A DNA stretch of 10,408 bases, taken from the NCBI GenBank assembly GCA_900771345.1, contig CAAGNQ010000058.1, positions 1 to 10,408 on the forward strand, in the 5' to 3' direction. Position numbers and translations under genes: made by a program. The stretch is from Clostridia bacterium (lineage in GTDB: Bacteria > Bacillota > Clostridia > Christensenellales > Borkfalkiaceae). Below are positions 1 to 7,860 of the stretch, piece by piece (the first letter of the stretch is position 1; every line of letters begins with the position of its first letter). The notes under the pieces are model-generated. The model saw only the letters and a list, made by a program, of their open reading frames with translations, ran no database searches and was not told the origin of the DNA.

Positions 1-439
1 CAGAAGTGGAACGGAGAACGTTTTTGGAATAAAGGTTTTTGAGTATGCGTCAATGGATAAATACAAAAATTTAGAAAAAGATTATAATTACGTTAAAGAG
101 GTTAAAGATACTCTTTTATCTAAAATTGATAAGGGTATTTTTGAAGTAATATCAGGAGAAAATTCTTCGCCATATATTTTATCTATCTCTGCAAAAGGTT
201 TAAGAGGGGAAGTTTTGATGCATTTGCTTGAAAACGAGGGAATTATAGTAGGAAATGGGTCGGCTTGCTCGTCAAAAAACAGATTCAGCAGAGTAATAGA
301 AGCTTGTGGATATTCAAAGGATATATTAGACGGCGTTTTGAGATTAAGTTTTTCAACGGATATTACGTTAGAGCAGTCTAGCAGTATAGCCGATACTCTT
401 AATAATACTGCTATAAAGTTAAAAGGAGCATTAAACTGA
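1..439 (+). CDS. Class I cysteine desulfurase (NifS/IscS family), C-terminal part, 5' end outside window
   Basis: This is the C-terminal part of a PLP-dependent cysteine desulfurase, which takes sulfur from L-cysteine as an enzyme persulfide and passes it to acceptor proteins. The reading frame is open from base 2, where it begins with RSGTENVFGI, matching the family's conserved R-x-GTEN element, so the gene starts upstream of the window and the PLP-lysine region is not visible. The catalytic cysteine lies in GNGSACSS (codon at 266-268). The downstream SRVIEACGY and VLRLSFS segments match the family's usual C-terminus. An internal ATG at position 53 is not a real start. The TGA stop overlaps the ATG of thiI by one base, and the thiI ribosome-binding site lies inside this gene. 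In Bacillus subtilis a desulfurase next to thiI (NifZ) is the dedicated sulfur donor to ThiI, and by context this is probably its counterpart. The family call is firm; the NifZ-like role is inferred. Confidence 0.93.
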   Translation, partial: RSGTENVFGIKVFEYASMDKYKNLEKDYNYVKEVKDTLLSKIDKGIFEVISGENSSPYILSISAKGLRGEVLMHLLENEGIIVGNGSACSSKNRFSRVIEACGYSKDILDGVLRLSFSTDITLEQSSSIADTLNNTAIKLKGALN

Positions 440-1596
440 TGAAAAATGCTATTATAATTAGATATTGCGAGATTCACCTAAAAGGCAAAAATCGTGGTTT
501 TTTTGAAAAATTACTTAAAGATAATATTAAAAACTCTCTTAGAGGCATTGATTTTAAGTTTACAACAATGCATAGCAGATATCTTATCGAGGATTTTGAT
601 GAGAACGACTATGAATTAATTATTCATAAACTTAAAAAGATTGCGGGAATACACACTTTTAGCAAGGCGCTCGTTGTAGAATCTGATTTTGAACAAATCT
701 TATCTGCTGCTAAAACATTGCTTGATGACAAAACGGGGACGTTTAAGGTTGATACTAATAGAGCAGACAAGACTTTTTCGCCGAGTTCAATGGAGACTTC
801 AAGAATCTTGGGCGCTAAACTTTTAGAAGCGTATGGGGATAATATTTCTGTAGACGTTAAAAATCCGTCGTTCACCCTTTACGTTGATATTCGCGAAGAT
901 GGAAAAACCTTTGTATATACAGACGTTATTCACGGTCTAAGTGGAATGCCCGTGGGGTCTTCAGGAAAGGGCTTACTTCTAATTTCAGGAGGAATAGATA
1001 GCCCTGTTGCAGGATATATGACCTGTAAAAGAGGTATGAAACTAAACTGCTTACATTTCCACAGTTTTCCTTATACTGGTGAAGCGGCTAAAGAAAAGGT
1101 AATCGAACTTACTAAAAAAGTAGGAGAATATAATGGAGGAATAAATCTTTTTGTCGTTTCGTTTACCCATATTCAAGAGGCTATTCATAAAAATTGTCCT
1201 GAAGAATATATGATAACGCTTATGCGCAGATTTATGATGAGAATTGCTCAAAGACTTGCTATACAACAAGGCGACCAAGCAATAATTACCGGGGAAAGTC
1301 TAGGGCAGGTTGCAAGTCAGACTATTGAAAGCATAACATCATCTAACTCTGTTGTGTCTATGCCTGTTTTAAGACCACTTATTGCCTTTGATAAAATTGA
1401 CATAATTGAAATTTCAAGAAAGATTGATACGTATGAAACGTCAATTTTACCTTATGAAGATTGCTGTACTGTATTTTTACCAAAATATCCTGCTATAAAA
1501 CCTAATTTAGAAAGAGTTAAAAGGGCAGAAGCAAAACTTGATATTGACGCGCTAATTGATGAGGCTTTTAAGCACGTAGAGAAATATACCTTTTAA
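439..1596 (+). CDS. thiI: tRNA 4-thiouridine synthase ThiI, form without rhodanese domain
   Basis: ThiI adenylates U8 of tRNA and delivers sulfur to make 4-thiouridine; in some bacteria it also serves thiazole synthesis for thiamine. The 385-residue product has an N-terminal ferredoxin-like and THUMP region (about residues 1-165), then a PP-loop ATPase domain with SGGIDSP at residues 183-189. A C-terminal PYEDCC segment follows, with Cys342 and Cys343; by eye the first aligns with the catalytic Cys344 of the E. coli enzyme. The E. coli protein (about 480 aa) carries a C-terminal rhodanese domain that is absent here, as in B. subtilis, so sulfur must come directly from a partner desulfurase, and one is encoded immediately upstream. 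The start is supported by AAGGAG at 423-428, ten bases before the ATG, and by the TGATG overlap with the upstream stop, which suggests translational coupling. The TAA stop directly abuts the stop of the convergent PBP gene. Confidence 0.96.
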   Translation: MKNAIIIRYCEIHLKGKNRGFFEKLLKDNIKNSLRGIDFKFTTMHSRYLIEDFDENDYELIIHKLKKIAGIHTFSKALVVESDFEQILSAAKTLLDDKTGTFKVDTNRADKTFSPSSMETSRILGAKLLEAYGDNISVDVKNPSFTLYVDIREDGKTFVYTDVIHGLSGMPVGSSGKGLLLISGGIDSPVAGYMTCKRGMKLNCLHFHSFPYTGEAAKEKVIELTKKVGEYNGGINLFVVSFTHIQEAIHKNCPEEYMITLMRRFMMRIAQRLAIQQGDQAIITGESLGQVASQTIESITSSNSVVSMPVLRPLIAFDKIDIIEISRKIDTYETSILPYEDCCTVFLPKYPAIKPNLERVKRAEAKLDIDALIDEAFKHVEKYTF

Positions 1597-3834
1597 TCAT
1601 TGTTCGTCACACCACCACTTATCGCCAAGTATTCTACTTGGCGCTTTTATTTTTCTAAAATTTACTTCTTGCCCATAGAAAACCTTATTATTTAAATCTT
1701 TATAATAAGGCAAGAGGGAATAGGTGTATATAATATTTTCCTTAAAGCCATCATCAATAAACTCATAATTTTCTTTTCCGTGCAACGTAGTTAGCAATTC
1801 TTTTTCTCCATCACACTCTCTATATACCTCAACATAATAGTATTGTGGCAGACATAAAGATATATTAATTCCTTTTGAGTTTACAGATATTTCACTACTT
1901 TCAATTTTTGGATTAGAAAATCTAGTTGAGTAGTAAGGAGAATACTTTTTTAGATTAATAATTATTTTTTCCTTATATTTTTCTGGAGCAATTTCCTCTG
2001 CAAGCAAAATTTCTCCATCTTCTTCGTAACTAATTTTATCAATATAAACCGATTCAACGTTTTTTGAGTATTCAATGTCACCAGGTTTATCTTTGTTCTT
2101 ATATAGTTCTTGCCAAATATTATATGAAATTTGTGAAGGTAGTCCACCACCAGTGACGTTGTTATCAAGAAGCTTTTCATTTACGTTTCCCACCCAGCAA
2201 CCGAGCAGATAATCACTGGTATATGAAATTGAATATGCATCAGTATTTCCATTATTGTTGCCCACCGTACCTGTTTTGGCATAGACAGAAAATGGTAGAA
2301 AGGAAAGTTTTTTTGCTGTACCATTTGAAACTGTATAATTAAGCATATCGTTTATTATACTAACTGTTTCATAACTAAAAACATTTGTACTTTTAATTTT
2401 ATTATTGATTGTTTTATTTGTATTTAAGGTAATACTTTTTGTTGTTTTTGAAGGAAAATAAGCGCCTTTATTTAAAAATACGCTATATGCCGACGTTATT
2501 TGGCTTAACTTGCAACCGTTCTCGGTTGCTCCTAGCGCCAAACACAGCGAATTATCGTTTTCGGACAAATTTAGATTAACTTTATTTGCATAATCTAGAG
2601 ATTTATTAACACCCGTGTAGTTTAATAACTGAACGGCTACAGAATTCATGCTTTTAGATAGCGACGTTTTAACAGTAGTCTCACCATAGTATTTATCGTT
2701 ATAATTAGCAGGGGAATATCCGTTAAAATTAATTTTCTTATCTTCAACTTTAGTAAACGAATCAACAATGTTTTCTTCAATGGCTGGACCGTAAACAATG
2801 AGAGGTTTAATGGTAGACCCTAATTGACGATTAACGTCTCCACAATTAGAATAATATGCGATTATGTTTGAATTCCTATCCATTAATATTGCCGACTTTA
2901 AATAATTATCACCCATCTCATTTAATGAATTTTCTAGTATTTTTTGGGCATCTACGTCGCAATAAGTATAGATTTTACTGTTGCTTAATTGATAAGGAGT
3001 GTATTCGTGGCTGTTTTTCAAATGTTCTTTGGTAATATAAAGGTAATCGTACTTGTAGTTTATATCTTGAGTTTCATTTACATTATCCAACGGCATTAAA
3101 TTAACGTTTTTAAGATATTCTTGTTCGTTAATAAAACCTTGATTTAGCATTTCTCTTAATACTAGATTTTTTCTGCTATTACATTTATTTATATCCGAAA
3201 GAGGCGAATAATGTGAGGGGGCTTTAATAATACTAGCGAGTGTAGCACATTCATTAATATCCAATTGGCTAAGGTTTTTTCCAAAATAATGCTTTGAAGC
3301 AGAGGTGACGCCGTAACAATTATCACCAAAATATATGGTATTAAGATATTTTTCCATTATTTCATCTTTAGAATATTTTTTTTCAAGTTTTCTAGCAAGT
3401 TTTATCTCCGAAAGTTTTCTATTTATTGTCTTTTCACTCGACAAATGAGTGTTTTTTATAAGTTGCTGACTAATCGTAGAGCCACCTTCCTTAAACGATA
3501 AGGAAAATAAGTTTTTTATTGAAGCACCAAAAAGCCTTTTATAATCTATACCATTATGCTTATAAAATCTCTTATCTTCAATGGCAACAAAAGCATTAAC
3601 TAGATTATTCGGAATATTTTCAATATTTGTAACCGACGTCCCATCTGTTTCTTCGTTAATAACGCATAAATCTTTATCATAAAAGATTATCGAATTATCA
3701 AGGTTTACCAGTTTTTTCTCGTCAAGAGAGGCTTTAGAGGTCACTGCAAAATAATAAAAGATAAACGCTGTTAAAAATATCAAGATTGTTAGCGCAGTTA
3801 TATATATTATCTTCAAAAATACTTTCATACGCAT
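1597..3834 (-). CDS. Class A penicillin-binding protein (bifunctional glycosyltransferase/transpeptidase, PBP1a-like)
   Basis: This membrane-anchored cell-wall synthase should polymerise lipid II into glycan strands and cross-link the stem peptides outside the membrane. The 745-residue product has a short cytoplasmic start and one hydrophobic segment at about residues 8-31. A GT51 glycosyltransferase domain follows (about 50-230), with catalytic Glu86 in EDKRFY, EGGSTISQQL at 116-125 and a second conserved Glu143. The transpeptidase domain (about 310-590) has all three motifs: STIK with nucleophile Ser340, SMN at 395-397 and KTG at 520-522. Roughly 150 further residues look beta-rich and may form a fibronectin-III or Ig-like domain; that is inferred from composition only. 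The ATG at 3834 has no clear Shine-Dalgarno sequence, and a second in-frame ATG at 3828 is an alternative start. The gene lies alone on the reverse strand, is visibly more A/T-rich than its neighbours, and shows no terminator of its own. Confidence 0.95.
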   Translation of the reverse strand: MRMKVFLKIIYITALTILIFLTAFIFYYFAVTSKASLDEKKLVNLDNSIIFYDKDLCVINEETDGTSVTNIENIPNNLVNAFVAIEDKRFYKHNGIDYKRLFGASIKNLFSLSFKEGGSTISQQLIKNTHLSSEKTINRKLSEIKLARKLEKKYSKDEIMEKYLNTIYFGDNCYGVTSASKHYFGKNLSQLDINECATLASIIKAPSHYSPLSDINKCNSRKNLVLREMLNQGFINEQEYLKNVNLMPLDNVNETQDINYKYDYLYITKEHLKNSHEYTPYQLSNSKIYTYCDVDAQKILENSLNEMGDNYLKSAILMDRNSNIIAYYSNCGDVNRQLGSTIKPLIVYGPAIEENIVDSFTKVEDKKINFNGYSPANYNDKYYGETTVKTSLSKSMNSVAVQLLNYTGVNKSLDYANKVNLNLSENDNSLCLALGATENGCKLSQITSAYSVFLNKGAYFPSKTTKSITLNTNKTINNKIKSTNVFSYETVSIINDMLNYTVSNGTAKKLSFLPFSVYAKTGTVGNNNGNTDAYSISYTSDYLLGCWVGNVNEKLLDNNVTGGGLPSQISYNIWQELYKNKDKPGDIEYSKNVESVYIDKISYEEDGEILLAEEIAPEKYKEKIIINLKKYSPYYSTRFSNPKIESSEISVNSKGINISLCLPQYYYVEVYRECDGEKELLTTLHGKENYEFIDDGFKENIIYTYSLLPYYKDLNNKVFYGQEVNFRKIKAPSRILGDKWWCDEQ
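1623..1653 (+). terminator. Intrinsic terminator for the desulfurase-thiI unit, embedded in the convergent PBP gene
   Basis: A perfect 9-bp inverted repeat, CGCCAAGTA (1623-1631) and TACTTGGCG (1635-1643) around a TTC loop, is followed on the plus strand by CTTTTATTTTTC. That is the standard layout of a Rho-independent terminator. It starts 26 bases after the thiI stop. On the minus strand the hairpin is not followed by a T tract, so it should act on forward transcripts only. The same bases encode residues 731-738 (APSRILGD) of the reverse-strand PBP, so the DNA has two roles. Confidence 0.85.
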
Positions 3835-3876
3835 TTAGTTTGAGAAAGTATAATAATATTATTCTTAAAATCCTTG

Positions 3877-3882
3877 ATTATA
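3877..3882 (-). promoter_or_regulatory. Candidate -10 element for the PBP gene
   Basis: On the minus strand these bases read TATAAT, a perfect -10 hexamer, which would place transcription start near 3870 and give a leader of about 36 bases. No good -35 lies 16-18 bp upstream (the closest is TTATTT at 3900-3905). A second possibility is TATACT at 3852-3847, which would leave only about seven bases of leader. The element sits two bases from the -35 box of the divergent miaB promoter, so the two promoters overlap and may compete. In such A/T-rich sequence a lone -10 match is weak evidence. Confidence 0.4.
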
Positions 3883-3884
3883 AA

Positions 3885-3913
3885 TTGACAAAATTCCATA
3901 AATAAGTTATCAT
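3885..3913 (+). promoter_or_regulatory. Sigma-A type promoter of the miaB-mutS-mutL-miaA operon
   Basis: A perfect -35 box TTGACA (3885-3890) and a 5-of-6 -10 box TATCAT (3908-3913) are separated by the ideal 17 bp. The expected transcription start falls at 3919-3921, on or within two bases of the A of the miaB ATG. This is the best promoter match in the window and lies in its only true intergenic region. Confidence 0.75.
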
Positions 3914-3920
3914 ATTTAGT

Positions 3921-5243
3921 ATGGAAAATATAACGAAAAAATACAAAATAATTACATATGGTTGCCAGATGAATATCCACGAATCAGAAAAAATTGCCGG
4001 GATACTTTGCAAAAACGGATACGTGGAAACTATAGACGAGAAAAATGCCGATATTATAGTTTTTAACACTTGTTGCATAAGGGAAAATGCAGAAGACAGG
4101 GCAGAGGGAAATATCGGTGCACTTAAAAAACTCAAAAAATCAAAAAAAGAACTCATAATTGCCGTTGGGGGTTGCATGACTCAGCAATCGGGGTTTGCAG
4201 AAAAATTTGCAAAAAAATTTCCTTTTGTTGACATTATTTTTGGAACACATAATCTAGAGCGTTTTGAAGAACTACTTAATAAAAAATTGCAAACTAATAA
4301 AAGAGTTATTTCTGTTGATGAAAAGGAAGGTAAAATTATAGAGGGAACTCCGAAAACTAGAACTAGCTTTCCTAATGCATGGGTAAACATTACCTATGGT
4401 TGCAATAATTTTTGCACTTACTGCATAGTTCCTTACGTTAGAGGAAGAGAGCGAAGCAGAAAAATTGAGGATATTGTAAGTGAATGCAAGGCGCTTGTTA
4501 ATGAAGGGTATAGGGAAATAACGCTGTTAGGTCAAAACGTAAACTCGTACGGTAACGACCTTGAGAACACTAATTTTTCTACTCTAATCAATGAAATTTC
4601 TAAAATCGAAGGAAAGTTTAGACTTCGTTTTATGACAAATCACCCTAAGGATTTTAACGAAGATTTAATTAAGGCAATTTCCTCGAGTGATAAAGTTGCA
4701 AAATCCGTTCATCTTCCCGTACAGGCAGGTTCAAATAGAATCTTAAAACTTATGAACAGGCGCTACACTAGAGAGAACTATATCGAGAAGGTTGCTCTTT
4801 TAAGAAAATATATGCCAGACGTTGCTATAACAACCGATATTATGGTTGGTTTTCCAACCGAAACTGAATTTGACTTTAAGGATACTTTGGACCTCGTTAG
4901 AGATATCAAATTTTCAGGAGCGTTTACCTTCGTTTATTCTAAAAGAGATGGTACGCCTGCCTCAAAAATGGACGGGCAAATTGAGGAATCTGTTTCAAAG
5001 AACAGGATAATGACTTTAATTGACGTGCAAAACAGGATTAATCGCGAACATTCCAAAGAATATAAAGATAAAACAGTGGAAATTCTTTGCGAAGGTTTTG
5101 ACGAAAAGAAAAAAATGTATCTTGGGAGAGATACTTACGGCAGAATGGCTTATTTTAAGTGTGACAAAAATATTATAGGCCAATTTGTTATGGTAAAGAT
5201 TATACAAACCGGTGGAATATCGTTAATCGGGCAATTAATATAA
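3921..5243 (+). CDS. miaB: tRNA-2-methylthio-N6-dimethylallyladenosine synthase MiaB
   Basis: MiaB is a radical-SAM methylthiotransferase that converts i6A37 to ms2i6A37 in tRNAs reading codons that begin with U. The 440-residue product has the full three-domain layout. The N-terminal UPF0004 domain has cluster cysteines Cys15 (YGCQMN), Cys51 (NTCCIREN) and Cys85 (GGCMTQ). The radical-SAM domain has CNNFCTYC with Cys161, Cys165 and Cys168. A C-terminal TRAM domain for tRNA binding covers about residues 375-440. The sequence YGCQMN with NTC-IREN and YGCNNFCTYCIVPYVRGRERSR is typical of MiaB rather than MtaB or RimO. The ATG at 3921 is the only plausible start: an in-frame TAA lies 18 bases upstream and the next Met (17) would remove Cys15. 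No Shine-Dalgarno precedes it. It is the first gene of the operon, 14 bp before mutS. The extra Cys52 beside Cys51 replaces the more usual alanine and is probably harmless. Confidence 0.97.
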   Translation: MENITKKYKIITYGCQMNIHESEKIAGILCKNGYVETIDEKNADIIVFNTCCIRENAEDRAEGNIGALKKLKKSKKELIIAVGGCMTQQSGFAEKFAKKFPFVDIIFGTHNLERFEELLNKKLQTNKRVISVDEKEGKIIEGTPKTRTSFPNAWVNITYGCNNFCTYCIVPYVRGRERSRKIEDIVSECKALVNEGYREITLLGQNVNSYGNDLENTNFSTLINEISKIEGKFRLRFMTNHPKDFNEDLIKAISSSDKVAKSVHLPVQAGSNRILKLMNRRYTRENYIEKVALLRKYMPDVAITTDIMVGFPTETEFDFKDTLDLVRDIKFSGAFTFVYSKRDGTPASKMDGQIEESVSKNRIMTLIDVQNRINREHSKEYKDKTVEILCEGFDEKKKMYLGRDTYGRMAYFKCDKNIIGQFVMVKIIQTGGISLIGQLI

Positions 5244-5257
5244 GTATGGGGTAAAAA

Positions 5258-7855
5258 ATGTCTAACACTAAAGATGAACAAAAAACATCAGATATGATGA
5301 AACACTATTTAAGCTTAAAAGAAAATTATAAAGATTGCGTAGTTTTTTATAGATTAGGCGATTTTTATGAAATGTTCTTTGAAGATGCAATTAAAGTTTC
5401 GGGCTTATTAGGATTAACTCTTACAGGAAGAGATTGTGGCAGAAAGGAGAGGGCGCCTATGTGTGGCGTTCCGTATCACGCTGCAGACGTTTATATTTCA
5501 AAACTGGTTGCTCTTGGCGAAAAGGTTGCTATTTGCGAACAACTTACTGCCCCGAAGGCAAAAGGGCTTGTTGAGCGTGACGTTGTTAAAATCGTTACAG
5601 CAGGAACTATTACGAATAACGACCTAATTGACGATAAGAGAAATAACTTTATAAGTTCTATATATCTAGAAAACGGCACCATTTCTCTTGCCTGGGCAGA
5701 TATTACAACTGGTGAATTCATAGTTAGATTATTCGATAAGGAAAACGCAATAGAGGAATTGTTCGACACACTTGCAAGAGTAATGCCTGCTGAGATTATT
5801 GTAAATAAAAGCGCATACGAAAGACTAGTAGATACCCCTAACGTAAGAAACGGCATAATTCCGATACCCAACTTATTTACTGAAAGTTGTTATGCTCTTT
5901 CAAATGCAAGAAGCGTCTTAGAAGGGCAGTTCAACACCTTGTCATTACAGGCGTTTGGTATAGAAAACGACAAAGCGTGCATTTGCTCTGCTGGAGCGTT
6001 AGTTTCATATCTAAAAGAAACTCAAAAGCACTCTCTTGTTAATATTAATTCCATCACAAAAGAAAACGCAAGCGATATAATGATGCTTGACGCTAATGCT
6101 ATTAGAAATCTTGAGTTAACAAGCACAATTAAAGATGGAAAAAGATACGGCTCACTGCTTTGGCTATTAGACAAGACAAAAACTAGTATGGGCGCCAGAA
6201 AACTCCAAAACTGGATTCTTTCGCCATTAAATTCTATTGAGAAAATAAACTATAGATTAAACGGTGTTGCAGGGTTATACTCTAATACACTCATTAGACA
6301 AAATTTATCTAATCTTTTATCATCTGTAAAGGATATTGCAAGACTTTCAGGAAAGGTTTCTAACGGAAATTTAACACCAAAAGATTGCGTAGCTTTAAGA
6401 AAATCACTAGAGGTTTTACCAAGCGTTAAATTCCAGCTTCTAGGCTTTGACGTACAAATACTTAAGGACGTTTCCGATGGATTAATTGATTTCGGTGAAA
6501 CAACAAAACTTTTAAGCAGTGCTATTAACGAAGATGCACCGGTCAACACAAAAGACGGTGGATACATTAAAGAAGGTTTTGACCCGGAACTTGACGAATT
6601 GCGCTCGCTCAGTAAAGATGGGAAAGGTTGCATTCTAGCTATCGAGAATAGGGAAAGAGAAAGGACGGGTATAAAGAACTTAAAGATTGGATACAACAAA
6701 GTATTTGGCTATTTTATTGAAATAACCAATTCGTTTAAGGACAGAGCGCCATACGATTATAAAAGAAGGCAGACCTTAGCAAACGCTGAAAGATATATAA
6801 CAGACGAACTTAAGGAGTTGGAATATAAACTTCTTTCTAGCGAAGAAAAAGCATTACAGATAGAGTCTAGAATTTTTACTCAAATTAAAGAACATTTATT
6901 AGGAAAAATCAATGAGTTAAAAATTGTTTCAGATAAACTTGCCGAACTAGATGTTCTGCTCTCATTATCGGTCGTTGCTAGAGAAAACTCTTTTGTTCAA
7001 CCCGAAATGCTTGAGTCAAATAGAAAACTAAACGTCATCGACGGAAGGCACCCTGTTGTTGAGGCTATTTCAAAACAAAGGTTTGTGCCAAACGACTGCA
7101 TTTTGGATAACAACGAGAACAGAACTATGATTATAACTGGTCCGAATATGGCTGGTAAGAGTACTTATATGCGTCAAATTGCCTTAATTACAATCATGGC
7201 TCATATTGGCTCGTTTGTTCCTGCTAGACGTGCTGAAATACCTTTGGTTGATAAAATTTTTACTAGAATAGGCGCAAGCGATAACCTTATTTCTGACCAG
7301 AGTACCTTCATGGTCGAGATGATGGAAGTAGCTAATATTATTAGAAATTCCACTGAAAAAAGTTTGCTTATTTTAGACGAGGTGGGAAGAGGTACTAGCA
7401 CTTACGACGGACTTAGTATTGCTTGGTCTGTTGTAGAATGGATAACCGAAAAAATTAGGGCTAAAACTTTGTTTGCTACCCATTATCACGAGTTAACCGA
7501 ACTTGAAGGAGTGTTATACGGGGTTAAAAATTATAAAGTAACGGTTAAAGAAATGCCTGACGGTATTATATTTTTGCGCAAGATAATGAGAGGTGGAACA
7601 AACAGGAGTTTCGGTATTGAGGTTGCTGAACTCGCGGGCGTTGATAGAGCGTTAACTAAAAGAGCAAGAGACATTTTGTGTAACCTCGAAAAAAATGACG
7701 TTTCTTGTACTAAAAAATCAATATCTAACGAAAACAATATTATAAATCTTTCAGAGGCCGAAAGAATTATTTCTGATATTAACGTTGATAATCTCTCGCC
7801 TATGCAAGCATTTAATATATTAGTGGATTTAAAAGATAAGATAGATAAAAAGTGA
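5258..7855 (+). CDS. mutS: DNA mismatch repair ATPase MutS
   Basis: MutS dimers bind base mismatches and small loops, then become an ATP-dependent sliding clamp that recruits MutL. The product is 865 residues, close to the usual 850-880. The mismatch-reading Phe-x-Glu motif is Phe36-Tyr-Glu38 in GDFYEMF, the same numbering as in E. coli. The connector, lever and clamp regions fill the middle. The C-terminal ABC-type ATPase has Walker A GPNMAGKST (628-636), Walker B LLILDEVGRG with Asp707 and Glu708, and the ATHYHEL segment. The last residues include LSPMQAFNILVDLK, typical of the MutS C-terminal oligomerisation region. The ATG is preceded by GGGG at 5248-5251, six bases upstream. The mutS stop lies five bases before the preferred mutL start. 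I see no QxSLF or QxSFF-like clamp-binding peptide near the C-terminus, unlike B. subtilis MutS. This is MutS1, not MutS2: it has the mismatch-reading motif and no Smr domain. Confidence 0.98.
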   Translation: MSNTKDEQKTSDMMKHYLSLKENYKDCVVFYRLGDFYEMFFEDAIKVSGLLGLTLTGRDCGRKERAPMCGVPYHAADVYISKLVALGEKVAICEQLTAPKAKGLVERDVVKIVTAGTITNNDLIDDKRNNFISSIYLENGTISLAWADITTGEFIVRLFDKENAIEELFDTLARVMPAEIIVNKSAYERLVDTPNVRNGIIPIPNLFTESCYALSNARSVLEGQFNTLSLQAFGIENDKACICSAGALVSYLKETQKHSLVNINSITKENASDIMMLDANAIRNLELTSTIKDGKRYGSLLWLLDKTKTSMGARKLQNWILSPLNSIEKINYRLNGVAGLYSNTLIRQNLSNLLSSVKDIARLSGKVSNGNLTPKDCVALRKSLEVLPSVKFQLLGFDVQILKDVSDGLIDFGETTKLLSSAINEDAPVNTKDGGYIKEGFDPELDELRSLSKDGKGCILAIENRERERTGIKNLKIGYNKVFGYFIEITNSFKDRAPYDYKRRQTLANAERYITDELKELEYKLLSSEEKALQIESRIFTQIKEHLLGKINELKIVSDKLAELDVLLSLSVVARENSFVQPEMLESNRKLNVIDGRHPVVEAISKQRFVPNDCILDNNENRTMIITGPNMAGKSTYMRQIALITIMAHIGSFVPARRAEIPLVDKIFTRIGASDNLISDQSTFMVEMMEVANIIRNSTEKSLLILDEVGRGTSTYDGLSIAWSVVEWITEKIRAKTLFATHYHELTELEGVLYGVKNYKVTVKEMPDGIIFLRKIMRGGTNRSFGIEVAELAGVDRALTKRARDILCNLEKNDVSCTKKSISNENNIINLSEAERIISDINVDNLSPMQAFNILVDLKDKIDKK

Positions 7856-7860
7856 AAATT

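Noticed and set aside
3835..3920. Riboswitch, T-box or small RNA in the intergenic gap
   Set aside because: The 86 bases are almost fully used by promoter-like elements, are too short and A/T-rich for a known riboswitch, and show no stable hairpin with a T tract.
5215..5257. Possible separate promoter for mutS near the miaB stop (TATAAG-like -10)
   Set aside because: No acceptable -35 lies at the right distance, and A/T-rich sequence gives many such matches; the 14-bp gap fits co-transcription better.
6250..6699. 149-codon minus-strand frame, and a similar 126-codon frame at 5491-5871, opposite mutS
   Set aside because: Both are antisense shadows of conserved MutS domains without recognisable domains or independent support.
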